A DNA stretch of 64,000 nucleotides from Spirochaetota bacterium. Lineage in GTDB: Bacteria > Spirochaetota > UBA4802 > JAFGDQ01. The translations under genes were made by a program, and so were the position numbers. Shown one piece after another: positions 8,326 to 16,486 of the stretch. Location: the NCBI GenBank assembly GCA_016932015.1, contig JAFGDQ010000023.1:1-64000 (forward strand). Reading direction: 5' to 3'. Each line of letters begins with the position of its first letter. Position 1 is the stretch's first letter. The notes beneath the pieces were generated by a model. The model was given only the letters and a program-made list of their open reading frames with translations, searched no databases and had not been told where the DNA came from.

Positions 8326-9900
8326 TTATTCAGCTTCCTGTGTGCGGCCGAGTGTTGACTGCAGCTGTGTAATATTATCTGTCAATTCCTGTGAAAGATT
8401 TGAAAGATTATCGGACATGGTGCTTAATTCGGAATAAAATATTTCTATCTTTTCGATGACGCCGTAGGATTCGGTGATCCCTTCTTTTGTGTTTGCGGCA
8501 AGTTCATCAATTGATTGGGTGTATTGCAGGGAGCCTTCCAGGTGCCTTACCAGTTCCTGAACATCCTTGTCCTGGCTCATAACCAGGCTCTCAAATTCCT
8601 GTAAAAAATTTCTGTTGTTTTCAAGCATGCTCACAATATCTTCAAGTGAACCGGATGTACCTTTTATCTGTACAAAAGCATTGTTGATGCCGTCTACTGA
8701 TTTTTTTATTATCAGTCCAATTTCATTTGCAGATACAATGCTTCTTTCCGCAAGCTTTGAAATTTCCTGCGCGACCACAGCAAAGCCCTTGCCGTGCTCG
8801 CCTGCGCGTGCGGACTCAATAGACGCGTTTAATGACAGAAGGTTGGTCTGATCTGCAATCTCATTAATAGTATCAGATATTTCACCAATTTGTGATGATT
8901 CTGTCTCAAGATTATCAATCATGGCTGCCGCCTCTTCCAGCTGCTTCAGGCATTCATCAGTCACAGAGGTTATTTTTTCAGCATCTTTTCTCGCTTTGGC
9001 CCCGTTCTCCTCGGATTTTTTCAGCATGTTCTGTATTGCCGCAATAAGTTCTTTGCCCTGAAGATTTATCTCCAGCTGTCTGCCTGTTTCGTCTTCGACT
9101 CTTTTAAAAGACCCTTTCAGGTTTTCACTGATTTCCCTGCTTTTGGTAAACAACTCCGTCTGAAGTGAAATAGTGGCATTAACATCTTTTGAAGTATTTT
9201 TCAGGATATTGGAAGCTTTCATTACATGTTCAGAGACCTTTCTTGCTTCAGAAACAATGCTGTTTACTTTTTCTCTTTCATCCTGAAGCTTGAGCTTCTG
9301 CTCATCGAGCTGCCGCGCTTTCTGCCAGGAGCTGTGCCTTACGCGGTTTAAAACATATGAGAAGATCAGCACAAAAACAACAGCGGTCATGAAATCATTT
9401 AATTTATACTTATCGCGAAGTGTGACAAATTCCATACCCTCTGAAAATCCGGCTAAAAAGAAAAGCCCGAGAGAAACAGTGATCATCCCCCATATAAGAT
9501 ATGTCCGTAAAGGCGCCACAATCATGATGATCAATACAAAAATATATCCTCCCATGTACACAGCATCGGCACCCACCATTCCGGTCAGAAGTCCTGTTGC
9601 ACCTTCGAGGTAGAAGCCCAGCAGGGCTAAAAGATACATACTGATTTTTTTTGAAAACGGCAATGCCGACAAGACAAATAACACGGATGACACAACCGTT
9701 AGCCCGTATCTCAGGACTATAATAAACGGTTTGTCAGGATGCAGACGGCTGTCAACGGATATGTAACCAAGCCAGGCGAATATACAGATTAATGCTGCAA
9801 TTGGCAAAATCCTGCTGCATTGAAAATGGAGTTCTTCAGTATATGTCCTGGCATAACCTTCACGGTCGGGGAAAAAAATCTGTTTAATCCTGTTCAGCAT
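8326..9900 (-). CDS. Methyl-accepting chemotaxis protein with multi-pass membrane sensor
   Basis: A 524-aa chemoreceptor. Residues about 30-190 form five or six hydrophobic segments with little periplasmic sequence, unlike the classic two-helix receptor, so the input is probably membrane-borne or bound within the bilayer. A coiled-coil region follows from about 195. The signalling hairpin tip is near residues 350-380, containing INEIADQTNLLSLNASIESA and GEHGKGFAVVAQEISKLAE. No HAMP domain is obvious. It should send signals to a CheA/CheW array, but no che genes are in this window. It stands alone on the minus strand and its stop abuts the higBA remnant. Confidence 0.93.
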   Translation of the reverse strand: MLNRIKQIFFPDREGYARTYTEELHFQCSRILPIAALICIFAWLGYISVDSRLHPDKPFIIVLRYGLTVVSSVLFVLSALPFSKKISMYLLALLGFYLEGATGLLTGMVGADAVYMGGYIFVLIIMIVAPLRTYLIWGMITVSLGLFFLAGFSEGMEFVTLRDKYKLNDFMTAVVFVLIFSYVLNRVRHSSWQKARQLDEQKLKLQDEREKVNSIVSEARKVSEHVMKASNILKNTSKDVNATISLQTELFTKSREISENLKGSFKRVEDETGRQLEINLQGKELIAAIQNMLKKSEENGAKARKDAEKITSVTDECLKQLEEAAAMIDNLETESSQIGEISDTINEIADQTNLLSLNASIESARAGEHGKGFAVVAQEISKLAERSIVSANEIGLIIKKSVDGINNAFVQIKGTSGSLEDIVSMLENNRNFLQEFESLVMSQDKDVQELVRHLEGSLQYTQSIDELAANTKEGITESYGVIEKIEIFYSELSTMSDNLSNLSQELTDNITQLQSTLGRTQEAE

Positions 9901-10327
9901 TATTTCCGCCTGTTATTCTGTCTTAAAAGCATAATGAAAATATACCGGTTGTGTTAAAGCGGCGAAATCATTATGAGGCACATAAATTTCTATATACAGA
10001 AAAACGTCCCTGCATAATGTACGAATGACTGGAGTATGAAAAATCAGGATTCCTGTAAAGTCAACACCAATTCCCGATTTTTTCAAAAAAATTGACCTTA
10101 GCGGTTGTCCATAAGAAGGAAGAAATAAAAATGAATTGATTATTTACCATTTTATTGAAAATTCATATACAATTATTTTTAAATTGCCAGGCTTGTTTAA
10201 GTGTAGCCTGAAGGAGTTGTATCTGCAAAATGAAAAAAAGAAAAAAATGCCATTGCTGGTGGAAAGGGAATTAAATTTTTATCAAAGTGTAAAACTTATA
10301 AAAATTTAATATTCCGGAGAAATCAAA
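9901..10327. other. Intergenic region between divergent chemoreceptor and TauE-like genes
   Basis: A 427-bp AT-rich stretch separating divergent genes, so it should hold both promoters. A small perfect 6-bp stem, CAGGCT/AGCCTG, lies at 10188-10210. GGAGA at about 10315 is the ribosome binding site of the downstream exporter gene. No convincing additional gene or repeat was seen. Confidence 0.5.
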
Positions 10328-11260
10328 ATGAATAAAGAATCTTTTTTAAATAAATACAAATTTACTATTATACTGCTTATAATTATGGTTGTATGTGCCG
10401 TGATCGCAGCTTCATCCGTTGAATCAGCTATTGACGGAGTTCCTCAATTAAATTACTCTATGATTATTGTTCTTGCAATAGTGGGTCTCTGCGCCGGACT
10501 TTTAGGCGGGTGGATCGGGACAGGCGGATGCAGTGTAATGCTTCCTGTACTTCATTTCTGGCTTGGATTTTCTGCTCCTGTTGCTGTAGGAACAACATTG
10601 TTTGCAGTTATTTTTACAGCATTATCAGGAGGATACGGACACTTCAAACAGAAAAATCTTGATAAGCGTGTTGCATTATGGATGGGGGGAGCTGGAATTA
10701 CAGGAGTCATGGTCGGCTCATGGCTCTTTACTTTTCTGACTGCTAAATCAGCGCTTCTCGGTTTTATTATAGGCATTGTATTCCTTTGGCCTTCTTTCAG
10801 AATGATCCGGGAGGGGATCAGGGGGTTAAAGAAAAGCAATGGTTCCGCGAATGTGTCTTCACCGGCTCAAAATCAGCAAATTAAAGGACATCCGGCAAAT
10901 CTTTCAATCTTTGGAGCAATTGTCGGAACACTTACCGGAATAGTCGGACTTGGAGGCGGATATGCTCTCGTGCCGGGTTTAATATATTTATTTGGTGCCC
11001 CTGTTTATGTTACCATGGGCACATCGCTGGCAATAATGTTGCCGATGGCGTTAGTAGGAGGCACAATTAAATTAGTACAGGGTTTTGTCTTTCTTGAAGC
11101 GGCTCTTGTACTGGCATCAGGAACTATAGTCGGAGCTCAAACAGGTGCTGCAACGATTAAAAAGTTTAAACCGAATACATTAAAATTGATCTTCGGAATC
11201 TATTTTCTGTATGTAGCGGTTAAATTTATTACCAATTATTTCGGTATTCATATATGGTAA
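10328..11260 (+). CDS. TauE/SafE (DUF81) family membrane exporter
   Basis: A 310-aa integral membrane protein with about eight hydrophobic segments. Two glycine-rich signature halves repeat: LLGGWIGTGGCSVMLP near residues 60-75 and GIVGLGGGYALVPG near 205-218. This internal duplication is characteristic of TauE/SafE transporters, which are linked to export of sulfite, sulfoacetate or other organic anions. A hydrophilic insert, near residues 165-190, separates the halves. The ribosome binding site CCGGAGA sits 8 bases before ATG. The gene is monocistronic, with a hairpin at 11312 as likely end. Substrate cannot be read from the sequence. Confidence 0.9.
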   Translation: MNKESFLNKYKFTIILLIIMVVCAVIAASSVESAIDGVPQLNYSMIIVLAIVGLCAGLLGGWIGTGGCSVMLPVLHFWLGFSAPVAVGTTLFAVIFTALSGGYGHFKQKNLDKRVALWMGGAGITGVMVGSWLFTFLTAKSALLGFIIGIVFLWPSFRMIREGIRGLKKSNGSANVSSPAQNQQIKGHPANLSIFGAIVGTLTGIVGLGGGYALVPGLIYLFGAPVYVTMGTSLAIMLPMALVGGTIKLVQGFVFLEAALVLASGTIVGAQTGAATIKKFKPNTLKLIFGIYFLYVAVKFITNYFGIHIW

Positions 11261-11311
11261 TATCAAAATATATTATTTACATAAAGGAATACATTTTCCT
11301 GATCGGGTGGT

Positions 11312-11338
11312 CTGGGGGGCATTATATGCCCCTCCCAG
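11312..11338 (+). terminator. Hairpin after the TauE-like gene
   Basis: CTGGGGGGCAT pairs with ATGCCCCTCCCAG across a three-base loop, with a two-base bulge, giving a very stable GC-rich hairpin 50 bp downstream of the exporter stop. A uridine tract does not follow, so termination would be weak or Rho-assisted; an mRNA-stabilising role is also possible. Confidence 0.45.
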
Positions 11339-11659
11339 CTCTCACAACATCCTATCATGCGGAAACGCAATAGACATTTCATTAATCATAATGAAAAACA
11401 AATTATGCGGCATAGCTGTCCCCGCAACAAAAACCGCATGCACATTACCTGTAAAAATTGTTGTTTTCTTCTTGATCTCTGTATGTAATTAGCTTATTTA
11501 ATAGATGCGGGCCGTAGATAATGCTGACTTAAGGACGTGGAATTTTCTCAGAGAGCCTGCAATAGTTACAGCCGTTCTGCTGAATCTATGTACAGGTCTC
11601 GACAATCAGCAACAATCTCTGCCCGGCAATGCAGAAATAAAATTACCCGGAATTATTTT
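11339..11659. other. Gene-poor stretch before slyX
   Basis: About 320 bp between the exporter hairpin and slyX. Open frames here are short and lack recognisable motifs or good ribosome binding sites; no gene is supported. Confidence 0.5.
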
Positions 11660-11869
11660 ATGAATATTGAAGAAAGAATAACAAAAATTGAAATGAAACT
11701 GGCTCATCAGGAGAATACAGTCTCGGAACTGAATGATGTCATTTATTCTCAGCAAAGGACTATTGATAAATTGACAGCTCAAATAATGAAACTGGAGACA
11801 GCTTTAAAAAGCATGTCTTCGTCAGACATAAAAGACATTTCGGAGGAAGTTCCTCCTCCGCATTATTAA
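11660..11869 (+). CDS. slyX: SlyX family protein
   Basis: A 69-aa coiled-coil protein. The whole length from the ATG at 11660 matches SlyX: NIEERITKIEMKLAHQENTV, then the heptad-rich NDVIYSQQRTIDKLTAQI, and the diagnostic C-terminal PPPHY. An upstream in-frame extension of about 40 residues exists but has no similarity and no better ribosome binding site, so the shorter start is chosen. Function of SlyX is not established. It is isolated here between a transporter and a sensor kinase. Confidence 0.88.
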   Translation: MNIEERITKIEMKLAHQENTVSELNDVIYSQQRTIDKLTAQIMKLETALKSMSSSDIKDISEEVPPPHY

Positions 11870-12144
11870 ATGATGATAATAAATTAAAAATCTATAGAAA
11901 AAATAATTAATTTACCCGTATGAATTTTCAGGGATTAGTAATATATTTCTGTAATATTCGGATAATTACTTGCTTTTTTGTCCTGTAAAATAAAAGCAGG
12001 TCTATTATGAAATTTCTCACCTTGGTCGAAATTAGATATATAAAAAGGCAAACCGTTAATACGAGACCGGTGCAGGTATTCCTGATTTACTTGTTAAATC
12101 ATATAACTATTATAATTACTTAATAAACAGGAAAGGTCCCTAAA

Positions 12145-14163
12145 ATGCATAAAAAGCTCGGGAATAATGAATTGGAAAACAAAATTAAGGAGCTTGAAAG
12201 GCTTCTTGAAATACAAAAAGAAAATGAACTCCGGCTGCTTGAAGAGAATAAAGAATTAAAGCAGATAAAGACTTATTATAATACCCTGATGCAGAATACG
12301 GAAGATTATATTTTGATTTGTAACAATGAAGGTGTATCTCTGGCCTTTAATGAGAGTTACAGAAAAGTGGGGGAAGAGGTTTTAAATATTGAAATAAAAC
12401 CAGGAACTCAACCGCATAAAAATTCCGGAAAGCCTGAAATAATCAGCTATTGGGATTCATTGCAGAAGAGGGTGCTGAAAGGAGAGAAATTTACCGCGGA
12501 ATTTTTTGAAGAAGGAGGAGATATATATTTTGAGACATTGTTTTGTCCCATCATGGACGAGGGGAAAATAACAGGCTTTACGGAAATTACCAGAAATATA
12601 AGTGAACATAAAAGATTGCAAAGAGCATTACAGGATAGTGATTCCTTCACTTCCAGCCTGCTTGAACATTCTCCGAACGCGATTGTGGTATACAATCCTG
12701 ATACATCAGTAAGGTATGTGAATTCTTTTTTTGAAAAAATGACGGGTTACAGTTCCGGAGAAGTGCTCGGAGCCAAAATGCCCTATCCATGGGCTGTTGA
12801 TGATCATAAGTACGGTGATATTGAAACAAGGCAAAGGGCTGGTGTTAAAAACAGTGAACGCCTGTTCAGAAAGAAAAACGGTGAACTTTCCTGGTCAGAG
12901 ATAAGCGTTACTCCAATATATAAAAATGGAGAAATAATTTATTCATTAGGTACATGGATTGATATAAACGACAGGAAAAAAGCAGAGAAGGAAAAGGAAA
13001 AACTTCAGAAACAGCTTCAGCAGGCTCAGAAAATGGAAGCCATTGGAAATCTCGCAGGCGGTATAGCGCATGATTATAATAATATTTCCAGTATAATAAT
13101 GGGGTATTCTGAGCTGGCTTTAACCAGATTAAAACCGGATGATACTCTTTACGGATACATTACTGAAATACTGAAAGCTACTAAACGTGCTGCGGAAATC
13201 ACGAGACAATTACTCGCCTTTGCCAGGAAACAGCCTGTTGCTCCAAAAATTCTTGATTTCAATAATACAATAGATGGTATGCTGAATATGATAAAACGGC
13301 TGATCGGCGAAAATATTGATCTTGCATGGGTACCTGGAAAAGACATCTGGCCTGTAAAAATAGATCCGTCTCAGGTGGATCAGATTTTTATAAACCTCTG
13401 TGTTAACGCGAGAGACGCAATAGAAAATACGGGTAAAGTTACTATTGAGACGGCAAATGTCATATTCGACGAAGATTACTGTAATGATCATCTCGGTTTT
13501 ATTCAGGGAGAGTATATAATGCTTGCAGTGAGTGATGACGGAATAGGAATGACTCCTGAACAGCAGGAAAAAATTTTTGATCCTTATTTTACTACAAAAG
13601 AAGTTGGTAAAGGTACAGGTCTTGGACTGTCAACCGTATACGGAATAATCAAACAGAACAACGGCTTTATAAATGTATACAGTGAACCTGAAAAGGGTAC
13701 TACTTTTAAAATATATCTTCCAAAAGAAAAGTCCTTCCAGTCAGTAAAACCTGTTCATAAAAAAGGTACGGCTGCATTTGCGGGTTATGGAAGAACAATA
13801 ATGATCGTTGAAGATGACATAGCAATTTTAAAACTAGTTGAAAATATCCTGAAAAGCCTGAGTTATAATGTGCTCTGCGCCTCAACACCGAAAGAAGCAA
13901 TTAGTTCAGCAGAGGAACATTCAGGAAAGATTGACCTGCTGGTTACGGATATTGTACTTCCGGAGATGAACGGCCGTGATTTAGCCGGTGAGCTGAAGAA
14001 GCAATATACTGATCTCAGGGTTCTTTATATGTCAGGATATACGGCTAATGTGATTGCGCATAGAGGGGTTCTGGATGAGGGTATAAATTACATATCAAAA
14101 CCTTTTTCCACAGATGATTTTACAGACAAGATAATGGAGATTTTGTCTTCAGATAAAAATTAA
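12145..14163 (+). CDS. Hybrid sensor histidine kinase/response regulator, cytoplasmic, PAS-PAS-HK-REC
   Basis: A 672-aa soluble kinase. A coiled coil opens the protein (residues 1-45), followed by PAS domains at about 48-155 and 160-280. The phosphoacceptor box AGGIAHDYNNISSIIMGYSE lies near 304-323. HATPase motifs follow: NLCVNARDAI (N box), SDDGIGMTPEQQ (G1), and GKGTGLGLSTVYGIIKQ (G2). A receiver domain fills the C-terminus, about 548-665, with VTDIVLPEMNG holding the phospho-aspartate and ISKPF the conserved lysine. No membrane segment is present, so it senses an intracellular signal. No DNA-binding partner gene is adjacent; the terminal REC probably passes phosphate to an Hpt protein elsewhere. 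The methyltransferase gene follows after only 6 bp. Strongly similar to the kinase at 55254. Confidence 0.93.
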   Translation: MHKKLGNNELENKIKELERLLEIQKENELRLLEENKELKQIKTYYNTLMQNTEDYILICNNEGVSLAFNESYRKVGEEVLNIEIKPGTQPHKNSGKPEIISYWDSLQKRVLKGEKFTAEFFEEGGDIYFETLFCPIMDEGKITGFTEITRNISEHKRLQRALQDSDSFTSSLLEHSPNAIVVYNPDTSVRYVNSFFEKMTGYSSGEVLGAKMPYPWAVDDHKYGDIETRQRAGVKNSERLFRKKNGELSWSEISVTPIYKNGEIIYSLGTWIDINDRKKAEKEKEKLQKQLQQAQKMEAIGNLAGGIAHDYNNISSIIMGYSELALTRLKPDDTLYGYITEILKATKRAAEITRQLLAFARKQPVAPKILDFNNTIDGMLNMIKRLIGENIDLAWVPGKDIWPVKIDPSQVDQIFINLCVNARDAIENTGKVTIETANVIFDEDYCNDHLGFIQGEYIMLAVSDDGIGMTPEQQEKIFDPYFTTKEVGKGTGLGLSTVYGIIKQNNGFINVYSEPEKGTTFKIYLPKEKSFQSVKPVHKKGTAAFAGYGRTIMIVEDDIAILKLVENILKSLSYNVLCASTPKEAISSAEEHSGKIDLLVTDIVLPEMNGRDLAGELKKQYTDLRVLYMSGYTANVIAHRGVLDEGINYISKPFSTDDFTDKIMEILSSDKN

Positions 14164-14169
14164 TAAGAT

Positions 14170-14787
14170 ATGAATAATTTTTCAGATTTTATTGCAGCAA
14201 TTTATGATCCACTGCTTTCTCCCTTTCTTAAGCGGGTAAGGGCCGCAGTTATGAATGAACTATCTGAATTCGGGGAAAAGTCCATCCTTGATCTTTGCTG
14301 CGGCACAGGGGATCAGCTGAAAGTTCTTTCAAGAAACGGATTCAGAAATCTGCACTGTCTTGATTTATCAGATTCCATGCTGAAAATAGCAGCGAAGGGT
14401 AATTATCCGATTACGATATATAATAAGGATGCTACTAAAACAGGGCTTGACAGCGGGTCTTTTGATGCGGTTATTATCAGCTTCGCGATACATGAAAAAG
14501 ACAGTAATACTCAGGTCGCCATGCTGAATGAAGCGCATAGAATAATTAAAGAAAACGGATTGCTGTTAGCAGTCGATTTTATTTTTGATGAAAGAACGAA
14601 GCTGCCTGGCAGGCTGGGTATTACTTTTGTGGAAAAACTGGCAGGCGGAGAGCATTACAGGAATTTCAGGAACTATATTAAGAACAAAGGGCTGGCAGGC
14701 CTTATCAATCCGAAAAGATTCCAGCTTGTTAAATCAGAAAGAAAATTTTATAATGCCTTAACTGTATCTCTTTTCAGGAAGAAATAA
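14170..14787 (+). CDS. Class I SAM-dependent methyltransferase (UbiE/Methyltransf_11 type)
   Basis: A 205-aa Rossmann methyltransferase. SAM motif I reads SILDLCCGTGDQLKVL near residues 37-52, the acidic end of strand 2 is HCLDLSDSML, and motif II/III is SFDAVIISFAIHEKD near 97-111. The C-terminal lid is small. It begins 6 bp after the hybrid kinase stop, so the two are cotranscribed. The acceptor substrate is unknown; small molecules are more likely than macromolecules from its size. A role in signalling with the kinase is possible only by context. Confidence 0.85.
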   Translation: MNNFSDFIAAIYDPLLSPFLKRVRAAVMNELSEFGEKSILDLCCGTGDQLKVLSRNGFRNLHCLDLSDSMLKIAAKGNYPITIYNKDATKTGLDSGSFDAVIISFAIHEKDSNTQVAMLNEAHRIIKENGLLLAVDFIFDERTKLPGRLGITFVEKLAGGEHYRNFRNYIKNKGLAGLINPKRFQLVKSERKFYNALTVSLFRKK

Positions 14788-15036
14788 TTTTGAGATCTGA
14801 TAAAAAATAATTTATTGTTCCTGCAGATTATATTTTAATGATCGTCATAGGAGAGCATGTCGAAATTTCCGGCAATGGTAAACAGTGTAATTCTATCTTT
14901 AATTCCGATATTCGAATATGCAGGCTGGGAGTAACTTTCAACAGTTCTTCACGATATACACAGTTTTTTACCGGTCTCTTTACTGGAAAAACCGGTTAAT
15001 ATGACTTCAATAATCTAAAAAAATAAATTTGCGTAT

Positions 15037-16326
15037 ATGCTAAAAAGATTCAGTTTATACGGATTTCTGAAAAACCAGCAGTATTATGAACCGTTTCTGC
15101 TGCTTGCTTTTCTGCAGATGGGTCTGAGTTTTACACTCATAGGTTTATTAATAGGGTTCAGGGAATTTATGGTAAATCTTATGGAAGTTCCTTCAGGTGC
15201 TTTCGCGGATGTCCACGGCCGAAGGAATTCCATGATAATCAGTTTTACGGCGTACATTATACACTTTGTCTCAATAGGCATTACGGGAATTGCCGCAATA
15301 AATAAAATGCTGCCGTTTAATGCAGTGGTAATACTTCTGTTTTTTTCAATGATCTTTTTTGCGGCCGGCGATGCTTTCAGGACCGGAACTCATAAAGCGA
15401 TAATATTCGCCTGGCTCAGGGAGCAGGGGCGTACAGATGAAAAGACAAAAGTATACGGATATACACGTTCATGGAGTAAAATCGGGTCTGCAGTTTCAGT
15501 AGTGCTGGCATGTATCTTTGTGTATTTTTCGAAAAATTATGTTTATATTTTTTTCTTCTCAATAATTCCTTATCTGATAAATATTATAAATTTTACAGGA
15601 TATCCCAAAGACCTGAGAAAAGGGCCGCATGCTTACGGTATAAAACAGATCTTCCTTCATCTTAAAGATTCTCTGTATGATATTATGCACAAAACATCTC
15701 TGAGGCGCCTTGTTCTTGAATCAATGGGTTTTGAGGGATTCTTCAAGTCTGTAAAGGATTATCTGCAGCCTGTCCTTAATCAGGCCGCGATTCCGCTGAT
15801 TGCGTTATTCTCTTCAGGGATAGCTTTTACAGGCGAGCAAAAATCCGTAATTCTGATAGGTCCGGTTTACTGTTTTCTTTTCATAATCTCCGCAATAGCA
15901 AGCAGGAAATCTCATAAGGTAGTGGAAATTACAGGGGGTGAAGATAGAACAGCAAAATGGATATGGCTTTTCTTTTCAGTAATAATGATTATTTCTCTGC
16001 CCGCTTTTTACTTTGGCATTTACTGGTTGATAATAACAGGTTTTATTATTCTCTATATACTTCAAAATCTATGGCGTCCGGTACTGATCAGCAGATTCGA
16101 TGAGCACAGCAATGAGGTACAGGGTGCTACGGTACTGTCAGTCGAATCCCAGGCGAAAAGTCTGTCAACAATGCTTCTTGCACCGCTTATTGGAGCATCA
16201 GTGGATCTGGTAAAAATTTATAAAATCGGGCATACTGAATTCTGGCCGCTGGCTGTAACAGGGATTGTTATTTCATTATTCTTTTTATTGACCGCCCGGA
16301 GTAAAAACAGCAAATCAGAGGTTTAA
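15037..16326 (+). CDS. MFS transporter
   Basis: A 429-aa membrane protein with about twelve hydrophobic segments. The loop 2-3 signature is present as EVPSGAFADVHGRRNSM near residues 51-67, the classic G-x-x-aD-x-x-GRR motif of the major facilitator superfamily. A long amphipathic central loop around 190-230 separates the halves. Substrate cannot be read; such proteins are often annotated as drug or metabolite exporters. A 249-bp gap separates it from the methyltransferase and a 160-bp gap from the flavoenzyme downstream. Confidence 0.88.
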   Translation: MLKRFSLYGFLKNQQYYEPFLLLAFLQMGLSFTLIGLLIGFREFMVNLMEVPSGAFADVHGRRNSMIISFTAYIIHFVSIGITGIAAINKMLPFNAVVILLFFSMIFFAAGDAFRTGTHKAIIFAWLREQGRTDEKTKVYGYTRSWSKIGSAVSVVLACIFVYFSKNYVYIFFFSIIPYLINIINFTGYPKDLRKGPHAYGIKQIFLHLKDSLYDIMHKTSLRRLVLESMGFEGFFKSVKDYLQPVLNQAAIPLIALFSSGIAFTGEQKSVILIGPVYCFLFIISAIASRKSHKVVEITGGEDRTAKWIWLFFSVIMIISLPAFYFGIYWLIITGFIILYILQNLWRPVLISRFDEHSNEVQGATVLSVESQAKSLSTMLLAPLIGASVDLVKIYKIGHTEFWPLAVTGIVISLFFLLTARSKNSKSEV

Positions 16327-16486
16327 TACGGGAATTAATAATTTCAGCCTGTTTTTAATATTATTTCCGTAAAATCATTGCTGTCAATGGAGAAGCCTTA
16401 TAAATTAAGTGTAATAATCATATATCCCCTGATGGCTTTTATCAGTATACTTTTTTTAAAGAGGAAAAATAAGGAGGAGCCGAATA

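Noticed and set aside
10230-10274. 14-codon Lys/Trp/Cys peptide frame upstream of the TauE-like gene
   Set aside because: Too short to support; the GGAG-like stretch is badly spaced and there is no conservation evidence.
11307-11492. 61-codon open frame after the TauE-like gene
   Set aside because: It overlaps the hairpin at 11312, has no ribosome binding site and no recognisable sequence; probably chance.
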